This document shows, piece after piece, positions 1 to 10,373 of a stretch of 64,000 bases of DNA. Each line of letters opens with the position of its first letter. Position 1 is the stretch's first letter. Origin of the DNA: Clostridia bacterium (GTDB lineage Bacteria; Bacillota; Clostridia; Saccharofermentanales; Saccharofermentanaceae); NCBI GenBank assembly GCA_016287245.1, contig JAEEWG010000012.1, positions 1 to 64,000 on the forward strand, read 5' to 3'. The notes below the pieces were generated by a model, which was given only the letters and a program-made list of their open reading frames with translations, was not told the DNA's origin and did no database searches. A program made the translations under genes and the position numbers.

Positions 1-1115
1 CCAATAAGGGAGTCAACCTCCTCGAGCCCGGTGACACACCTTCCGAGAATGCTCAGTTCTTACTCTTCCTGGCAGCAGTTATCCGTGCAGTAGATGTACA
101 TCAGGATCTGCTCCGTATCTCGGTAGCCACCGCAGGCAACGATCACCGTCTTGGCGCGAACGAAGCTCCGCCGGCAGTTGTCTCCATGTTCCTGGGTGAT
201 GAGCTGAATGGTATCATCGAGTCAATCGTAGAAGGAAAAGCTTACGATCAGCATGAGAAAGTACAGATGGAGATCGGTGTAGATGTTCTCCCGAAGTTCC
301 CGAAGGATTCTACCGACAGAAACAGAACTTCTCCGTTTGCTTTCACAGGTAATAAGTTCGAATTCAGAATGCTCGGTTCCGCTAACTCGATCGCCTGCGC
401 GAACATCATGCTGAATACAGCAGTGGCAGACAGCCTCTGCGAGTTCGCAGACAGACTTGAAAAGGCAAGTGATTTTAATGCAGAGCTTTCAGCACTCATT
501 AAGGAAACGATCACCGCTCATAAGAGGATCATCTTTAACGGCAACGGTTACGATGAGAGCTGGATCAAGGAAGCAACCGAGGAAAGAGGTCTTCTCAATC
601 TCCGTTCCACACCGGAAGCGATGGAGAGATTCCTCGATCAGAAGAACAAAGATCTGTTCTTAAAGTTTGGTGTATTTAGTCTTGCAGAAATGCAGTCAAG
701 ACACGATATCCTCCTGGAGAACTACAGCAAGATCATCAATATCGAAGCACTCACCATGATCGATATGGCAAGAAAGGATATCCTGCCGGCAGTGACTTCC
801 TACATCAAGGAACTCGCAGATACAGCGATCGCAGTACAGCAGGCCAGCGGCGCGGATACAGCTTTTGAAAAAGATCTGATCACGCAGCTCAGCAAGCTCC
901 AGAGCGATATCGCAGCAAGAACCAAGGTCCTTGAAGATGCGGTGATCGAAGTACATGAGATCGAAGACATCCTCGCTCAGTCCTATGCATACAGAGATAA
1001 GGTATTCGTAGCGATGCAGGATCTTCGTGCCGCAGCCGATCAGGCAGAGTCCCTCTGCAGTGCCAAGGTATGGCCGTTCCCGACATACGGCGAACTGCTC
1101 TTCGGAGTCAGATAA
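1..1115 (+). CDS. glnN: Glutamine synthetase type III, 3' part (5' end outside window)
   Basis: The reading frame is open from base 3, so the gene begins before the window and about 370 C-terminal residues are visible. It would make glutamine from glutamate, ammonia and ATP in the cytoplasm. The family signature RLGANEAPPAVVS and the following FLGDELNGI are typical of the long type III enzymes (GlnN), not GlnA. The acidic helical C-terminal region is also characteristic of type III. The ammonium transporter gene follows 124 bases downstream, which fits a nitrogen-assimilation unit. The ATG at 186 is internal and is not a start. Confidence 0.93.
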   Translation, partial: NKGVNLLEPGDTPSENAQFLLFLAAVIRAVDVHQDLLRISVATAGNDHRLGANEAPPAVVSMFLGDELNGIIESIVEGKAYDQHEKVQMEIGVDVLPKFPKDSTDRNRTSPFAFTGNKFEFRMLGSANSIACANIMLNTAVADSLCEFADRLEKASDFNAELSALIKETITAHKRIIFNGNGYDESWIKEATEERGLLNLRSTPEAMERFLDQKNKDLFLKFGVFSLAEMQSRHDILLENYSKIINIEALTMIDMARKDILPAVTSYIKELADTAIAVQQASGADTAFEKDLITQLSKLQSDIAARTKVLEDAVIEVHEIEDILAQSYAYRDKVFVAMQDLRAAADQAESLCSAKVWPFPTYGELLFGVR

Positions 1116-1124
1116 GAAAAGCAC

Positions 1125-1214
1125 GGGAAAGCGGAATAAAAACACACGCAATGTGGCGATGTGCATAGGATGGTAAATAGCCATCCGGTGTTCACCGCCA
1201 CTTTCGCTTTTTCC
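1125..1214 (+). promoter_or_regulatory. Structured RNA candidate between glnN and amt
   Basis: Three nested inverted repeats are visible: AAAGCG (1128-1133) with CGCTTT (1205-1210), GTGGCG (1153-1158) with CGCCAC (1196-1201), and GGATGG (1168-1173) with CCATCC (1181-1186). No T-run follows, so it does not look like a terminator. It ends just before the amt ribosome binding site. It may be a 5'-UTR regulatory RNA or an mRNA processing element. I cannot assign it to a riboswitch class. Confidence 0.45.
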
Positions 1215-1239
1215 GGGAAAAATAAAAGAGGTGAATAAA

Positions 1240-3018
1240 ATGGAAGCTTTATTACAATCCGCAAACGACACTATATTTAGTGTATGGTTCTTGATAGGAG
1301 CCGCTTTGGTCTTCTTCATGCAGTGCGGTTTCGCGATGGTCGAGACCGGCTTTACCAGAGCAAAGAACGCAGGAAACATCATCATGAAAAACCTGATGGA
1401 CTTCTGCATCGGTACTGTAGTATTCAGTCTGCTCGGCTTTGCCCTGATGATGAGTGAAGACTACGTGATGGGAATCATCGGTGTTCCGAACATGAAGATC
1501 TTCTCTGATTTTTCAAACTTCCCGATGTCCTCCTTCGTATTTAACTTAGTATTCTGTGCCACAGCCGCAACGATCGTTTCCGGTGCGATGGCAGAAAGAA
1601 CCAAGTTCTCCGCATACTGTGTTTATTCCGCCATCATCAGCCTGGTCGTATATCCGATCGAGGCAGGCTGGGTATGGAACTCTCAGGGCTGGCTCGCAAA
1701 GATGGGCTTCATCGATTTTGCAGGTTCTGCAGCGATCCATTCCGTTGGTGGTATCTCCGCTCTTATCGGTGCGATCATCCTCGGGCCCCGTATCGGTAAG
1801 TACATCAAAGACCAGAGCGGCAAAGTCGTAAAGGTCAAGGCGATCCAGGGTCACTCCTTAACACTCGGTGCTCTCGGTTGCTTCATCCTCTGGTTCGGAT
1901 GGTATGGATTCAACGGTGCTGCTGCAACTTCTGTTGCTTCTCTCGCAGCAATCTTCGTAACAACAACAGTTGCTCCGGCAGTCGCTACATGCGTCACCAT
2001 GATCTACACCTGGATCAAGAACGGTAAGCCTGATGTATCCATGTGCTTGAACGCCTCTCTGGCAGGTCTTGTAGGTGTAACCGCAGGCTGTAACAACGTC
2101 GATGTGATCGGTGCCACGGTCATCGGTATCGTAAGCGGTATCCTCGTAGTCGTCGTTATCGAAAAGCTCGATATCAAGTGCCACGTAGATGACCCGGTCG
2201 GTGCAGTAGGTGTTCACCTGGCAAACGGTATCTGGGGTACGATCGCAGCAGGTCTTCTCTCTACTTCCACAGCGGATGCAGGAGTTGACGGACCGATCTA
2301 CGCTCTCGTTCACGGTACATCTTTCTCCGAAGGCATGAAGGTCTTCGGCGTACAGTGCTTAGGTATCACGGCGATCCTCGCCTGGACAGCACTTTGCATG
2401 ATCCCGGCATTCCAGATCATCAAGCACACCATCGGTCTTCGTGCTTCCGCTGAAGACGAACTCGCAGGTATGGACATCTCCGAACATGGTCTTGTCTCCG
2501 CATATGCAGACTTCGCATCTGTTGCTGATTTTGCTCCGACAGTAGATGACTCCGTTCTTCCTTCCATCAAGGTCATCGGCGAAACTCCGATGGCAGAAGC
2601 TGTCGAGGTCAAGGAAGTCGCAAGATCCGCCTCCGGCATCTCCTACAAGAGCCCGGACGGAAAGAAGCTCACCAAGATCGAGATCGTCTGCAAAGAGCGT
2701 ATGCTCGAGCCGCTTAAGTCGGCACTCCTGGATATCGGTATCACCGGTATGACCGTCTCCCACGTACTGGGCTGCGGCATCCAGAAAGGTAAGCCTGAGT
2801 TCTATCGAGGCGTTGAAGTTGAACCTTCACTGCTTCCGAAGATCCAGATGGATATCGTGGTAGCGAGAGTACCTGTACAGGCTGTTATCGATACCGCAAA
2901 GAAAGTACTTTATACCGGTCACATCGGTGATGGCAAGATCTTCGTCTACGATGTAGAGAACGTCATCAAAGTACGAACAAGTGAGGAAGGATTCGACGCC
3001 CTCCAGGACGTAGAATAA
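1240..3018 (+). CDS. amt: Ammonium transporter fused to a C-terminal PII domain
   Basis: Residues 1 to about 410 form the eleven-helix Amt/MEP channel. Both pore histidines are present in AIHSVGG and GVHLANG. After a variable linker, residues from about 483 to the end form a complete GlnK/PII domain (KIEIVCKERMLEPLKSAL, then a T-loop with YRGVEVEP). PII proteins normally bind Amt from the cytoplasm and block it, so the fusion makes an inbuilt gate. The T-loop keeps the first tyrosine, but the usual uridylylated tyrosine position (YRGAEY) is valine, so uridylylation is unlikely. The ATG at 1240 was chosen over a GTG at 1231 because AAAGAGG lies at the right distance. It lies downstream of glnN. 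Confidence 0.93.
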   Translation: MEALLQSANDTIFSVWFLIGAALVFFMQCGFAMVETGFTRAKNAGNIIMKNLMDFCIGTVVFSLLGFALMMSEDYVMGIIGVPNMKIFSDFSNFPMSSFVFNLVFCATAATIVSGAMAERTKFSAYCVYSAIISLVVYPIEAGWVWNSQGWLAKMGFIDFAGSAAIHSVGGISALIGAIILGPRIGKYIKDQSGKVVKVKAIQGHSLTLGALGCFILWFGWYGFNGAAATSVASLAAIFVTTTVAPAVATCVTMIYTWIKNGKPDVSMCLNASLAGLVGVTAGCNNVDVIGATVIGIVSGILVVVVIEKLDIKCHVDDPVGAVGVHLANGIWGTIAAGLLSTSTADAGVDGPIYALVHGTSFSEGMKVFGVQCLGITAILAWTALCMIPAFQIIKHTIGLRASAEDELAGMDISEHGLVSAYADFASVADFAPTVDDSVLPSIKVIGETPMAEAVEVKEVARSASGISYKSPDGKKLTKIEIVCKERMLEPLKSALLDIGITGMTVSHVLGCGIQKGKPEFYRGVEVEPSLLPKIQMDIVVARVPVQAVIDTAKKVLYTGHIGDGKIFVYDVENVIKVRTSEEGFDALQDVE

Positions 3019-3042
3019 TCTATAAACTGAAATCCCATCGGG

Positions 3043-3063
3043 GTCCTGCCATTGCGGCAGGAC
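3043..3063 (+). terminator. Hairpin after amt, possible weak terminator
   Basis: A perfect 8-bp stem (GTCCTGCC with GGCAGGAC, loop ATTGC) lies 25 bases after the amt stop. Only a weak T-rich tail follows, so it may be a partial terminator or an mRNA 3'-end stabiliser. Confidence 0.5.
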
Positions 3064-3081
3064 TCCTTTGGATATTAAAAA

Positions 3082-3162
3082 GGAACAGTGCTTTTCGCAC
3101 TGAATAAATATATGGAACAGTGCTTTTCGAGAATGGAGAAAAAGGCACTGCCGAACTTTTTT
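3082..3162 (+). promoter_or_regulatory. Attenuator-like leader of asnB
   Basis: A 16-base direct repeat (3082-3097 and 3114-3129) places four alternating arms: CAGTGC 3086, GCACTG 3097, CAGTGC 3118 and GCACTG 3145. Arms 1+2 and 3+4 can pair, or arms 2+3 instead. The 3+4 hairpin is followed by a T6 run (3157-3162), as in a terminator/antiterminator switch. No T-box AGGGTGG motif and no leader peptide were seen, so the signal is unknown. Confidence 0.5.
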
Positions 3163-3199
3163 CAGAGTAGTGATTAATTAAGTTGGAGGAAATAGATTT

Positions 3200-4780
3200 A
3201 TGTGTTCCATTATGTTTTATCTGCGCCCGGATCTGACGCAGGAACAATTCAAGGAGGGTTTTGACAAGACGATCTCCCGAGGCCCGGACCAGAGCCGGAT
3301 CGTCGACCTCAAAGACGGTACCATGGGCTTTCACCGACTGTCCATCATGGGATTGACCCCGGAAGGTATGCAGCCCTTCTCCCGATCCGGAAAATACCTC
3401 GTCTGCAACGGCGAGATCTATGGTTTTGAAGCATTTCGCCAGGAACTTATCTCCGATGGCATTACTTTCGCCTCGGATTCCGACTGTGAAGTGCTTCTTC
3501 CTTTATATGAAAAGTACGGCGTCGATATGTTCAGCAAGCTCGATGCAGAGTTCGCCCTGATCATCTACGACACCGAAAGCAAGTCCCTGGTCGCGGCAAG
3601 AGACCCGATCGGCATCCGTCCTATGTACTACGGATTCGACGACGAAGGTCACATCGCTCTGGCCAGCGAGGCAAAGAACATCGTCCCCTACTGCAAAAAG
3701 GTCCTCCCCTTCCCGCCCGGACATTACTATAAGGACGGAAAGTTCACCTGCTACTGCGATATCACGAAAGTTGAAAAGGTCTTGGATGACGATCTTCCGA
3801 CGATCTTCAGAAACATCCACGACAAGCTTATAAGCGGCGTAAAGAAGCGTCTCGTTTCCGATTCCAAAGTCGGTTTCCTTCTTTCCGGCGGACTGGATTC
3901 CTCTCTCGTCTGCGCGATCGCACAGGAGATGGAAGACCACCCGATCAAGACTTTCGCGATCGGTATGAGCGAAGATGCGATCGACTTAAAGTATGCCAAG
4001 GAAGTCGCGGACTACATCCACTCCGAGCATACCGAAGTCATCATCACCAAAGAAGATGTCATCAACTCTCTCGAAGAAGTCATCGAGGTGCTCGGCACAT
4101 ACGATATCACCACGATCCGCGCATCGATGGGTATGTATCTTCTCTGTAAAAAGATCCACGAGATCTCGGATGTCCGCGTGCTTCTCACCGGCGAGATCTC
4201 CGATGAACTTTTCGGATATAAATACACAGACTTCGCGCCGTCGGCCGAAGCTTTTCAGGAGGAAGCCGTCAAGCGTATCCACGAGATCCACATGTACGAT
4301 GTACTCCGTGCGGACCGCTGCATCTCGGCAAACTCCCTGGAAGCACGTGTTCCGTTCGGCGATCTCGATTTCGTCAAATACGTCATGGCGATCGATCCTA
4401 AGAAGAAACTCAACACATACGGCAAAGGCAAGTATCTCCTTCGTAAGGCATTTGAAGGAGATCTGCTCCCGCACGATATCCTCTTCCGTGAAAAGGCCGC
4501 TTTTTCAGATGCAGTCGGCCACTCCATGGTAGATCACCTAAAAGAATATGCCGCTTCGTACTACAGTGACGAAGAGTACGAAGAAAGAAGAAAGAAATAC
4601 ACATTCGCCACGCCTTTCACCAAGGAATCTCTCCTCTACCGCGAGATCTTCGAGAAGCACTACGAAGGTCAGGCCGAGATGGTCATCGACTTCTGGATGC
4701 CGAACAGATCCTGGGAAGGCTGCGATGTAAATGACCCGTCTGCCCGTGTTCTCAAAAACTACGGTGACAGCGGCAAATGA
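3200..4780 (+). CDS. asnB: Asparagine synthase (glutamine-hydrolysing)
   Basis: This 526-residue enzyme transfers amide nitrogen from glutamine to aspartate with ATP. Cys2 at the start (MCSIMF) is the Ntn glutaminase nucleophile. The N-terminal glutaminase domain spans about residues 1-190, with the DPIGIRPMYYG segment. The C-terminal synthetase domain carries the pyrophosphate loop SGGLDSSL near residue 230 and later ARVPFGD. Length is normal for bacterial AsnB. GGAGG lies just before the ATG. It sits with glnN and amt in a nitrogen-assimilation group and has its own attenuator-like leader. Confidence 0.95.
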   Translation: MCSIMFYLRPDLTQEQFKEGFDKTISRGPDQSRIVDLKDGTMGFHRLSIMGLTPEGMQPFSRSGKYLVCNGEIYGFEAFRQELISDGITFASDSDCEVLLPLYEKYGVDMFSKLDAEFALIIYDTESKSLVAARDPIGIRPMYYGFDDEGHIALASEAKNIVPYCKKVLPFPPGHYYKDGKFTCYCDITKVEKVLDDDLPTIFRNIHDKLISGVKKRLVSDSKVGFLLSGGLDSSLVCAIAQEMEDHPIKTFAIGMSEDAIDLKYAKEVADYIHSEHTEVIITKEDVINSLEEVIEVLGTYDITTIRASMGMYLLCKKIHEISDVRVLLTGEISDELFGYKYTDFAPSAEAFQEEAVKRIHEIHMYDVLRADRCISANSLEARVPFGDLDFVKYVMAIDPKKKLNTYGKGKYLLRKAFEGDLLPHDILFREKAAFSDAVGHSMVDHLKEYAASYYSDEEYEERRKKYTFATPFTKESLLYREIFEKHYEGQAEMVIDFWMPNRSWEGCDVNDPSARVLKNYGDSGK

Positions 4781-4879
4781 TCTGATCGAGATAATTACGA
4801 AGCGCGAGAGGGATCAATTAAAAGCGCGCGAATAGTAAGTAAAGTTAACAGGCACATGGATATTTTGAAAGTGAGGTAA

Positions 4880-6472
<1,593 letters not shown>

Positions 6473-6501
6473 GCATCTATTTCCTATAATCCTACTCACT
6501 T

Positions 6502-6545
6502 GTGGCCGCCGAATAAGATCCGATTCGGCGGTCACATCCTTTTTT
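6502..6545 (+). terminator. Intrinsic terminator of pyrG
   Basis: A 13-bp stem with one G-U pair (6502-6514 with 6523-6535) is followed by T6 at 6540-6545. It overlaps the 3' end of the converging HAD gene. Confidence 0.85.
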
Positions 6546-7317
6546 CCAGGAAATTGGCCACGCCGTCTTCGTCGTTGGACGCGGTGATGTAGGAGGCGGC
6601 TTCTTTTACCTCAGGAATGGCATTCCCGACAGCGACACCGGTACCGCATACGGTAAGCATTTCGATGTCATTACTGTCGTCACCGAATGCGATGAAATCG
6701 GAAATGGGGATTCCACTCTCCTCGGAAAGAGCCTGGATCGCAAGAACTTTACCGGATCTTTTCGGAAGGAATGCATAAAGAGCCTCGCCGCGGTAGCACT
6801 GAAGCTTACATCCGAGTTTTTCCGCGATTCTCTCCGCATATTCTTTTTCGGGGAAGGAGACAGCGATCTTATTGGCGCAACAGGTTAGCGGCTCCCTGAA
6901 GTCGCAGAAAAGCGCCTTATGAAGCCGCGGGGACTCAGAGATATGGAGGCTGTTCCAAAGGACCGTCTTGCCGCTGGCCAAGGTCACTTCCGCTTCGGGA
7001 TAAATATCGAAAATCTCCCGCACAATTCGGTTCGTCTCCTCCAGGGAAAAGCCCACGCTGTAGATACAATCTCCGTTTGCATGGATGAGCGTGCCGTCTG
7101 TTGTGATCTCAAAATCGGGTTTCAAAAGGTCGATATAACGCTCTGCGCCGATCCAGTAGCGGGCCGTCGCGATCGCAAGACCCGCACCATTTTTTCTTAC
7201 TTCAGACAGAACTTCCAGCGTATGCTCCGAGACGGTTCCGTCCGAGCGCAGGAGTGTATGATCCAGGTCAGTGAGGATCATGTTCTCCCAAGCTTTCGTA
7301 TACCCGTTCTCCTGCAT
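6532..7317 (-). CDS. Cof-type HAD-superfamily hydrolase
   Basis: This is a 261-residue cytoplasmic phosphatase of the Cof/YbjI type, probably acting on sugar phosphates or similar small metabolites. HAD motif I is TDLDHTLL, motif II lies in LAIATARY, and motif IV is FGDDSNDIEML with the typical GVAVGNAIPEVKEAA tail. The protein contains a type IIB cap between motifs II and III. An in-frame ATG at 7281 is the alternative start, but GGGGAG lies 11 bases before 7317. It follows the proC-like gene by 27 bases and is probably the last gene of an amidase-proC-HAD operon. The substrate cannot be told. Confidence 0.85.
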   Translation of the reverse strand: MQENGYTKAWENMILTDLDHTLLRSDGTVSEHTLEVLSEVRKNGAGLAIATARYWIGAERYIDLLKPDFEITTDGTLIHANGDCIYSVGFSLEETNRIVREIFDIYPEAEVTLASGKTVLWNSLHISESPRLHKALFCDFREPLTCCANKIAVSFPEKEYAERIAEKLGCKLQCYRGEALYAFLPKRSGKVLAIQALSEESGIPISDFIAFGDDSNDIEMLTVCGTGVAVGNAIPEVKEAASYITASNDEDGVANFLEKRM

Positions 7318-7344
7318 CCTGATGTCGTCTCCCCTGTCTTCTGA

Positions 7345-8163
7345 TCAGTTTTCTTTTTCAAAGGAAGCCTGGGCATTCTCCGCGGTCAGATGGCGCTTCT
7401 CCAGGGTCTTTTCAAAAAGAAGATCAGAGATCTCCGGAAAGCCCTCATATACGACCTTCGTGCCCTCTTCCGTGATGCCGCCTTTCGTCGCCACACGCTC
7501 TACCACGTCTTCAAAGGACATGTCTTTACTGAGCATCAGTTCGCCGGTCGCACACATCGTCTCAAGCACCATCTTCACCACCTGCTCCTTCGGGATCGAG
7601 GTGTGTTTTTGCGCGGAAGAACAGAGCACATCGAAGATCGATGCGATGAAGCCGGGCATGCAGCTGACAAGCTCCGAACCCATGCCGAGCTCCTCTTCCG
7701 GAAGCTCGATGACATTTCCGAACACCTGAAGGATCTCACGAAGTTTCGCCTTATCTTCTTCCTCGACCAGTTCGTTACAGCAAAGGAGCGTCTGCGAACG
7801 GTCGACTTCGGCGGTGACGCTCGGGATGACTTTGCAGATCTTTCCGAAATAACTGTGGCCCAAAATATGGAAGGGCACACTGCCGTTTAAGGATACGACG
7901 ATCGATTCTTCCTTAAGGTTCGAGGCGATCTCCAAAAGCACGCGGCGAAGATCATTCGGGCGCACACAAAGAAATACGATCTCGGATTTATGCGCGACTT
8001 CCCGGTTGCTTCTACATGCGATCACGCCCTCCGGAACGTCTTCGAGTTTTTCCTGCGTGCGGTTCGAAACATAGATCTCCTGCGGCTTTACAAGGTCCGA
8101 GGAAGCAAGCTTTTCCGTGATCATTTTCCCCATGCTTCCGTATCCGATAATGCCAATATTCAT
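7345..8163 (-). CDS. Pyrroline-5-carboxylate reductase family protein
   Basis: A 272-residue NAD(P)H-dependent reductase that would convert pyrroline-5-carboxylate to proline. The Rossmann motif GIIGYGSMG is at the N-terminus. The family C-terminal signature is recognisable but degenerate (VATKGGITEEG, where ProC usually has TSPGGTT). The start overlaps the amidase stop by ATGA, so the two are translationally coupled. Because of the divergent C-terminal motif it may be a ComER-like paralogue and not the housekeeping ProC. No other proline genes are nearby. Confidence 0.8.
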   Translation of the reverse strand: MNIGIIGYGSMGKMITEKLASSDLVKPQEIYVSNRTQEKLEDVPEGVIACRSNREVAHKSEIVFLCVRPNDLRRVLLEIASNLKEESIVVSLNGSVPFHILGHSYFGKICKVIPSVTAEVDRSQTLLCCNELVEEEDKAKLREILQVFGNVIELPEEELGMGSELVSCMPGFIASIFDVLCSSAQKHTSIPKEQVVKMVLETMCATGELMLSKDMSFEDVVERVATKGGITEEGTKVVYEGFPEISDLLFEKTLEKRHLTAENAQASFEKEN

Positions 8164-9440
8164 ACATCCAGTCCTCCCAGGATCAGTCTTTCGATCGAAC
8201 GCGCCGCGGCATATAGCCTCTTCTCGTCTGTGCCGTAAAGGATCAGGCAGCGGCGCACTCCGTTTTTATCTTTTTCTTCACCCGCGATCGAAACCGACGG
8301 AAGTCCGCACAGGTGCATCACAAAATTCGGTGCCGTCATGATAACTGCATCAAAATCTTCGATCTCATTTTTCACTTCAGAAATTCTGTTTTTCCTAAAA
8401 CGAAGAGCCTCGAGATACTCATCACCCATGAGACCGCCCGGTGTTTCATCAAGTGCACCTCGAAGAAGATCAATACCATACTTCATCATTTTCTTCGGGT
8501 CATCCTCGTAAAACTTAACGATCTCGGCGAGCGTTTTCCGCGATGCCGTGGATGAACGCAGATACTCTTCGAGCATCGGTCTAAACTCCCATTTCATGAT
8601 CGTCATGAGCTGCGGATCTCTCGCCTGCGAAACCTCGGAGATCGTCGCTCCATGTGCTTTCAGACCGGCAATGGTCTTCTGGATAAAATCATATTCACTT
8701 CTTTCCAAAGAGTCCTGCTCAAAGACGTTTACGGCAATTCGTAGCTTGTCTAGTGCTTTGGCTCGGATATCGGGAAATGGTTCATCGCGCATAGCGCGGT
8801 ACATGCGAAGTGTATCGAGGAAATTATCCGCCAATGGACCTGCGCTGTCGAGTGTTCTTGCGATCGGAATGATGCCTTCCGAAGACAGAACTCCGGCAGG
8901 CGGTTTCAGGCCGCATATACCGTTCATTTTCGCACATGCGATGATGGAGAATGATGTATCTGTACCCACGGCCATCGATACGATGCCGGAACTTACCGCG
9001 ACTGCAGATCCGGTAGAAGATCCGCCGACATCGGCCTTTTTTGAGATCGCATGTTTGACCTGGCCGCCGCGTGAACTATAGCCGGCAGGCATTTTCGTAG
9101 AGACGTAATTGGCAAACTCGGTCATGTTCGCTTTGCCTAAAATGACAGCGCCGTGTCTTCGAAGATTCCGGATCACAGGAGCATCCGCCAGCGCTATGTT
9201 ATCCTGAAGCGCCAGACTTCCCGCAGTTGTGTGCATCCCCTGCACATCGATGTTATCCTTTACCAGGATCGGCATCCCGCGAAGAAGAAGTTCTCCCGGC
9301 ATCCCGGATCCTTCCGAAGGTTTTCTTCCCTGATAGTGCGCTTCTTCAAGCGCGTTACTGTTTATCTCCGCAATGCAATTGAGCGCATCGGGGCCACCCA
9401 TGCGCTCTGCTCTTCTTAATGCTCGCTGCGTCCGATGCAT
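8160..9440 (-). CDS. Amidase signature family protein (GatA-like)
   Basis: The 426-residue protein has the amidase core: Lys61 in VKDN, the Gly/Ser stretch GGSSTGS (140-145) and the downstream nucleophile Ser165. The usual DTGGSIR motif is DTSFSII here, so the serine is kept but its oxyanion-loop neighbours differ. It is shorter than GatA and not next to gatB or gatC, so it is more likely a stand-alone amidase acting on small amides. The start is uncertain, with an alternative ATG at 9401. It leads the operon with proC-like and HAD genes, with a likely promoter at 9527-9556. Confidence 0.8.
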   Translation of the reverse strand: MHRTQRALRRAERMGGPDALNCIAEINSNALEEAHYQGRKPSEGSGMPGELLLRGMPILVKDNIDVQGMHTTAGSLALQDNIALADAPVIRNLRRHGAVILGKANMTEFANYVSTKMPAGYSSRGGQVKHAISKKADVGGSSTGSAVAVSSGIVSMAVGTDTSFSIIACAKMNGICGLKPPAGVLSSEGIIPIARTLDSAGPLADNFLDTLRMYRAMRDEPFPDIRAKALDKLRIAVNVFEQDSLERSEYDFIQKTIAGLKAHGATISEVSQARDPQLMTIMKWEFRPMLEEYLRSSTASRKTLAEIVKFYEDDPKKMMKYGIDLLRGALDETPGGLMGDEYLEALRFRKNRISEVKNEIEDFDAVIMTAPNFVMHLCGLPSVSIAGEEKDKNGVRRCLILYGTDEKRLYAAARSIERLILGGLDV

Positions 9441-9526
9441 ATTTCCAAAGTCTTCCTTCAGTTCCTAAAAACGGAGACGATGCCTTCTTTTTGCGGCACC
9501 GGCCGTGGCTTCTTTTTACTGCTTCT

Positions 9527-9556
9527 ATAGTATCGCAAAAAGGCAGGAACTGGCAA
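9527..9556 (-). promoter_or_regulatory. Probable sigma-A promoter of the amidase operon
   Basis: On the minus strand, TTGCCA and TACTAT lie 18 bases apart, about 90 bases before the amidase start. The surrounding 9441-9620 gap holds no supported gene. Confidence 0.45.
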
Positions 9557-9620
9557 TTTGATTTCGTATACTGCTGGTTTGATTTCTCTGCAAGCGCCGG
9601 GCCTCCCGGAAACAGGAAGA

Positions 9621-10373
9621 TCAGAACATGCCGGAGATCTCAGCGATGACCTTTCTGAACGTGTCGTCGTCAGTTGCTGAAACAAACTGGACAGAGACAG
9701 TCTTTCCGGATTTACTGAAGACCGCAAGATAGAAGCCGTCCGATTCGCCATAAAGCTTTGCCACCGCACCATCTGAAAGGACCAGATCTTTGGAAGAAGA
9801 AAAGTTTTCAGCAAGCGCCGTGACGTCTTCGGAATTAGAAGAAATGCGCCAGATGCACTCCTCTTCAAGGCCGCCATTATAGGAGATCTCGGCCATATGT
9901 CCGTAGACGCTATAGGTCTTCTGCGAAGGGGTGAACGGAAGGTCCTTAAGGTCAGAAAGATTAAGGCCCAGCTCCGAATTGATGCCGCCGATATCGTCAA
10001 GATCTTTTCGATCTGAGTTCAAGGGACCCTGAGCGATCAGATCATCGGTCGTGGAAGGCGTAGATCCCAATACGGTGCTCTCTCCGGAACGACGGTCCAG
10101 ACGATTGTTCCCAACTATGCTCCAGACAAGAAGGATGCCGCCGGCTACGATCAGGCAGGCCGCCGCGATCGAAATATATCTTCCGATCGCTCTGCGCTGA
10201 TTCTTTTTGACGGAAGTGATCGAAGGCTTTTTCGATGTCTCCGCGATCTTTGCTGTCACAGCCGAAGAGTCCGATTTCTTTTCCGATACGGATTCTTTCA
10301 CATTTTTCAGGACGCGCTCGCGCATCTCGTCCGTAAGTTCAACTCTATCCATGATCTCTTTATACTTACTCAT
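9621..10373 (-). CDS. Membrane anti-sigma factor candidate
   Basis: This 250-residue protein has a charged cytoplasmic N-terminus (about 1-65), one transmembrane helix (about 66-87) and an extracytoplasmic C-terminal domain. That is the usual layout of clostridial ECF anti-sigma proteins with a DUF4367-like outer domain. Its start overlaps the sigma gene stop by 8 bases, so the two are made together. No zinc-binding HxxxCxxC motif is present, so it is not a classical ZAS protein. The assignment rests on architecture and position. Confidence 0.7.
   Translation of the reverse strand: MSKYKEIMDRVELTDEMRERVLKNVKESVSEKKSDSSAVTAKIAETSKKPSITSVKKNQRRAIGRYISIAAACLIVAGGILLVWSIVGNNRLDRRSGESTVLGSTPSTTDDLIAQGPLNSDRKDLDDIGGINSELGLNLSDLKDLPFTPSQKTYSVYGHMAEISYNGGLEEECIWRISSNSEDVTALAENFSSSKDLVLSDGAVAKLYGESDGFYLAVFSKSGKTVSVQFVSATDDDTFRKVIAEISGMF

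Noticed and set aside
696-1409. 237-residue minus-strand ORF across the glnN/amt junction
   Set aside because: It lies opposite the conserved ends of two genes and shows no domain.
3019-3199. T-box riboswitch before asnB
   Set aside because: No AGGGTGGNACCGCG motif or specifier-loop structure; only the repeat-based hairpins were found.
9458-10000. 180-residue minus-strand ORF between amidase and anti-sigma genes
   Set aside because: It overlaps the anti-sigma gene for most of its length, is rich in Ser/Arg without motifs and lacks a start signal.
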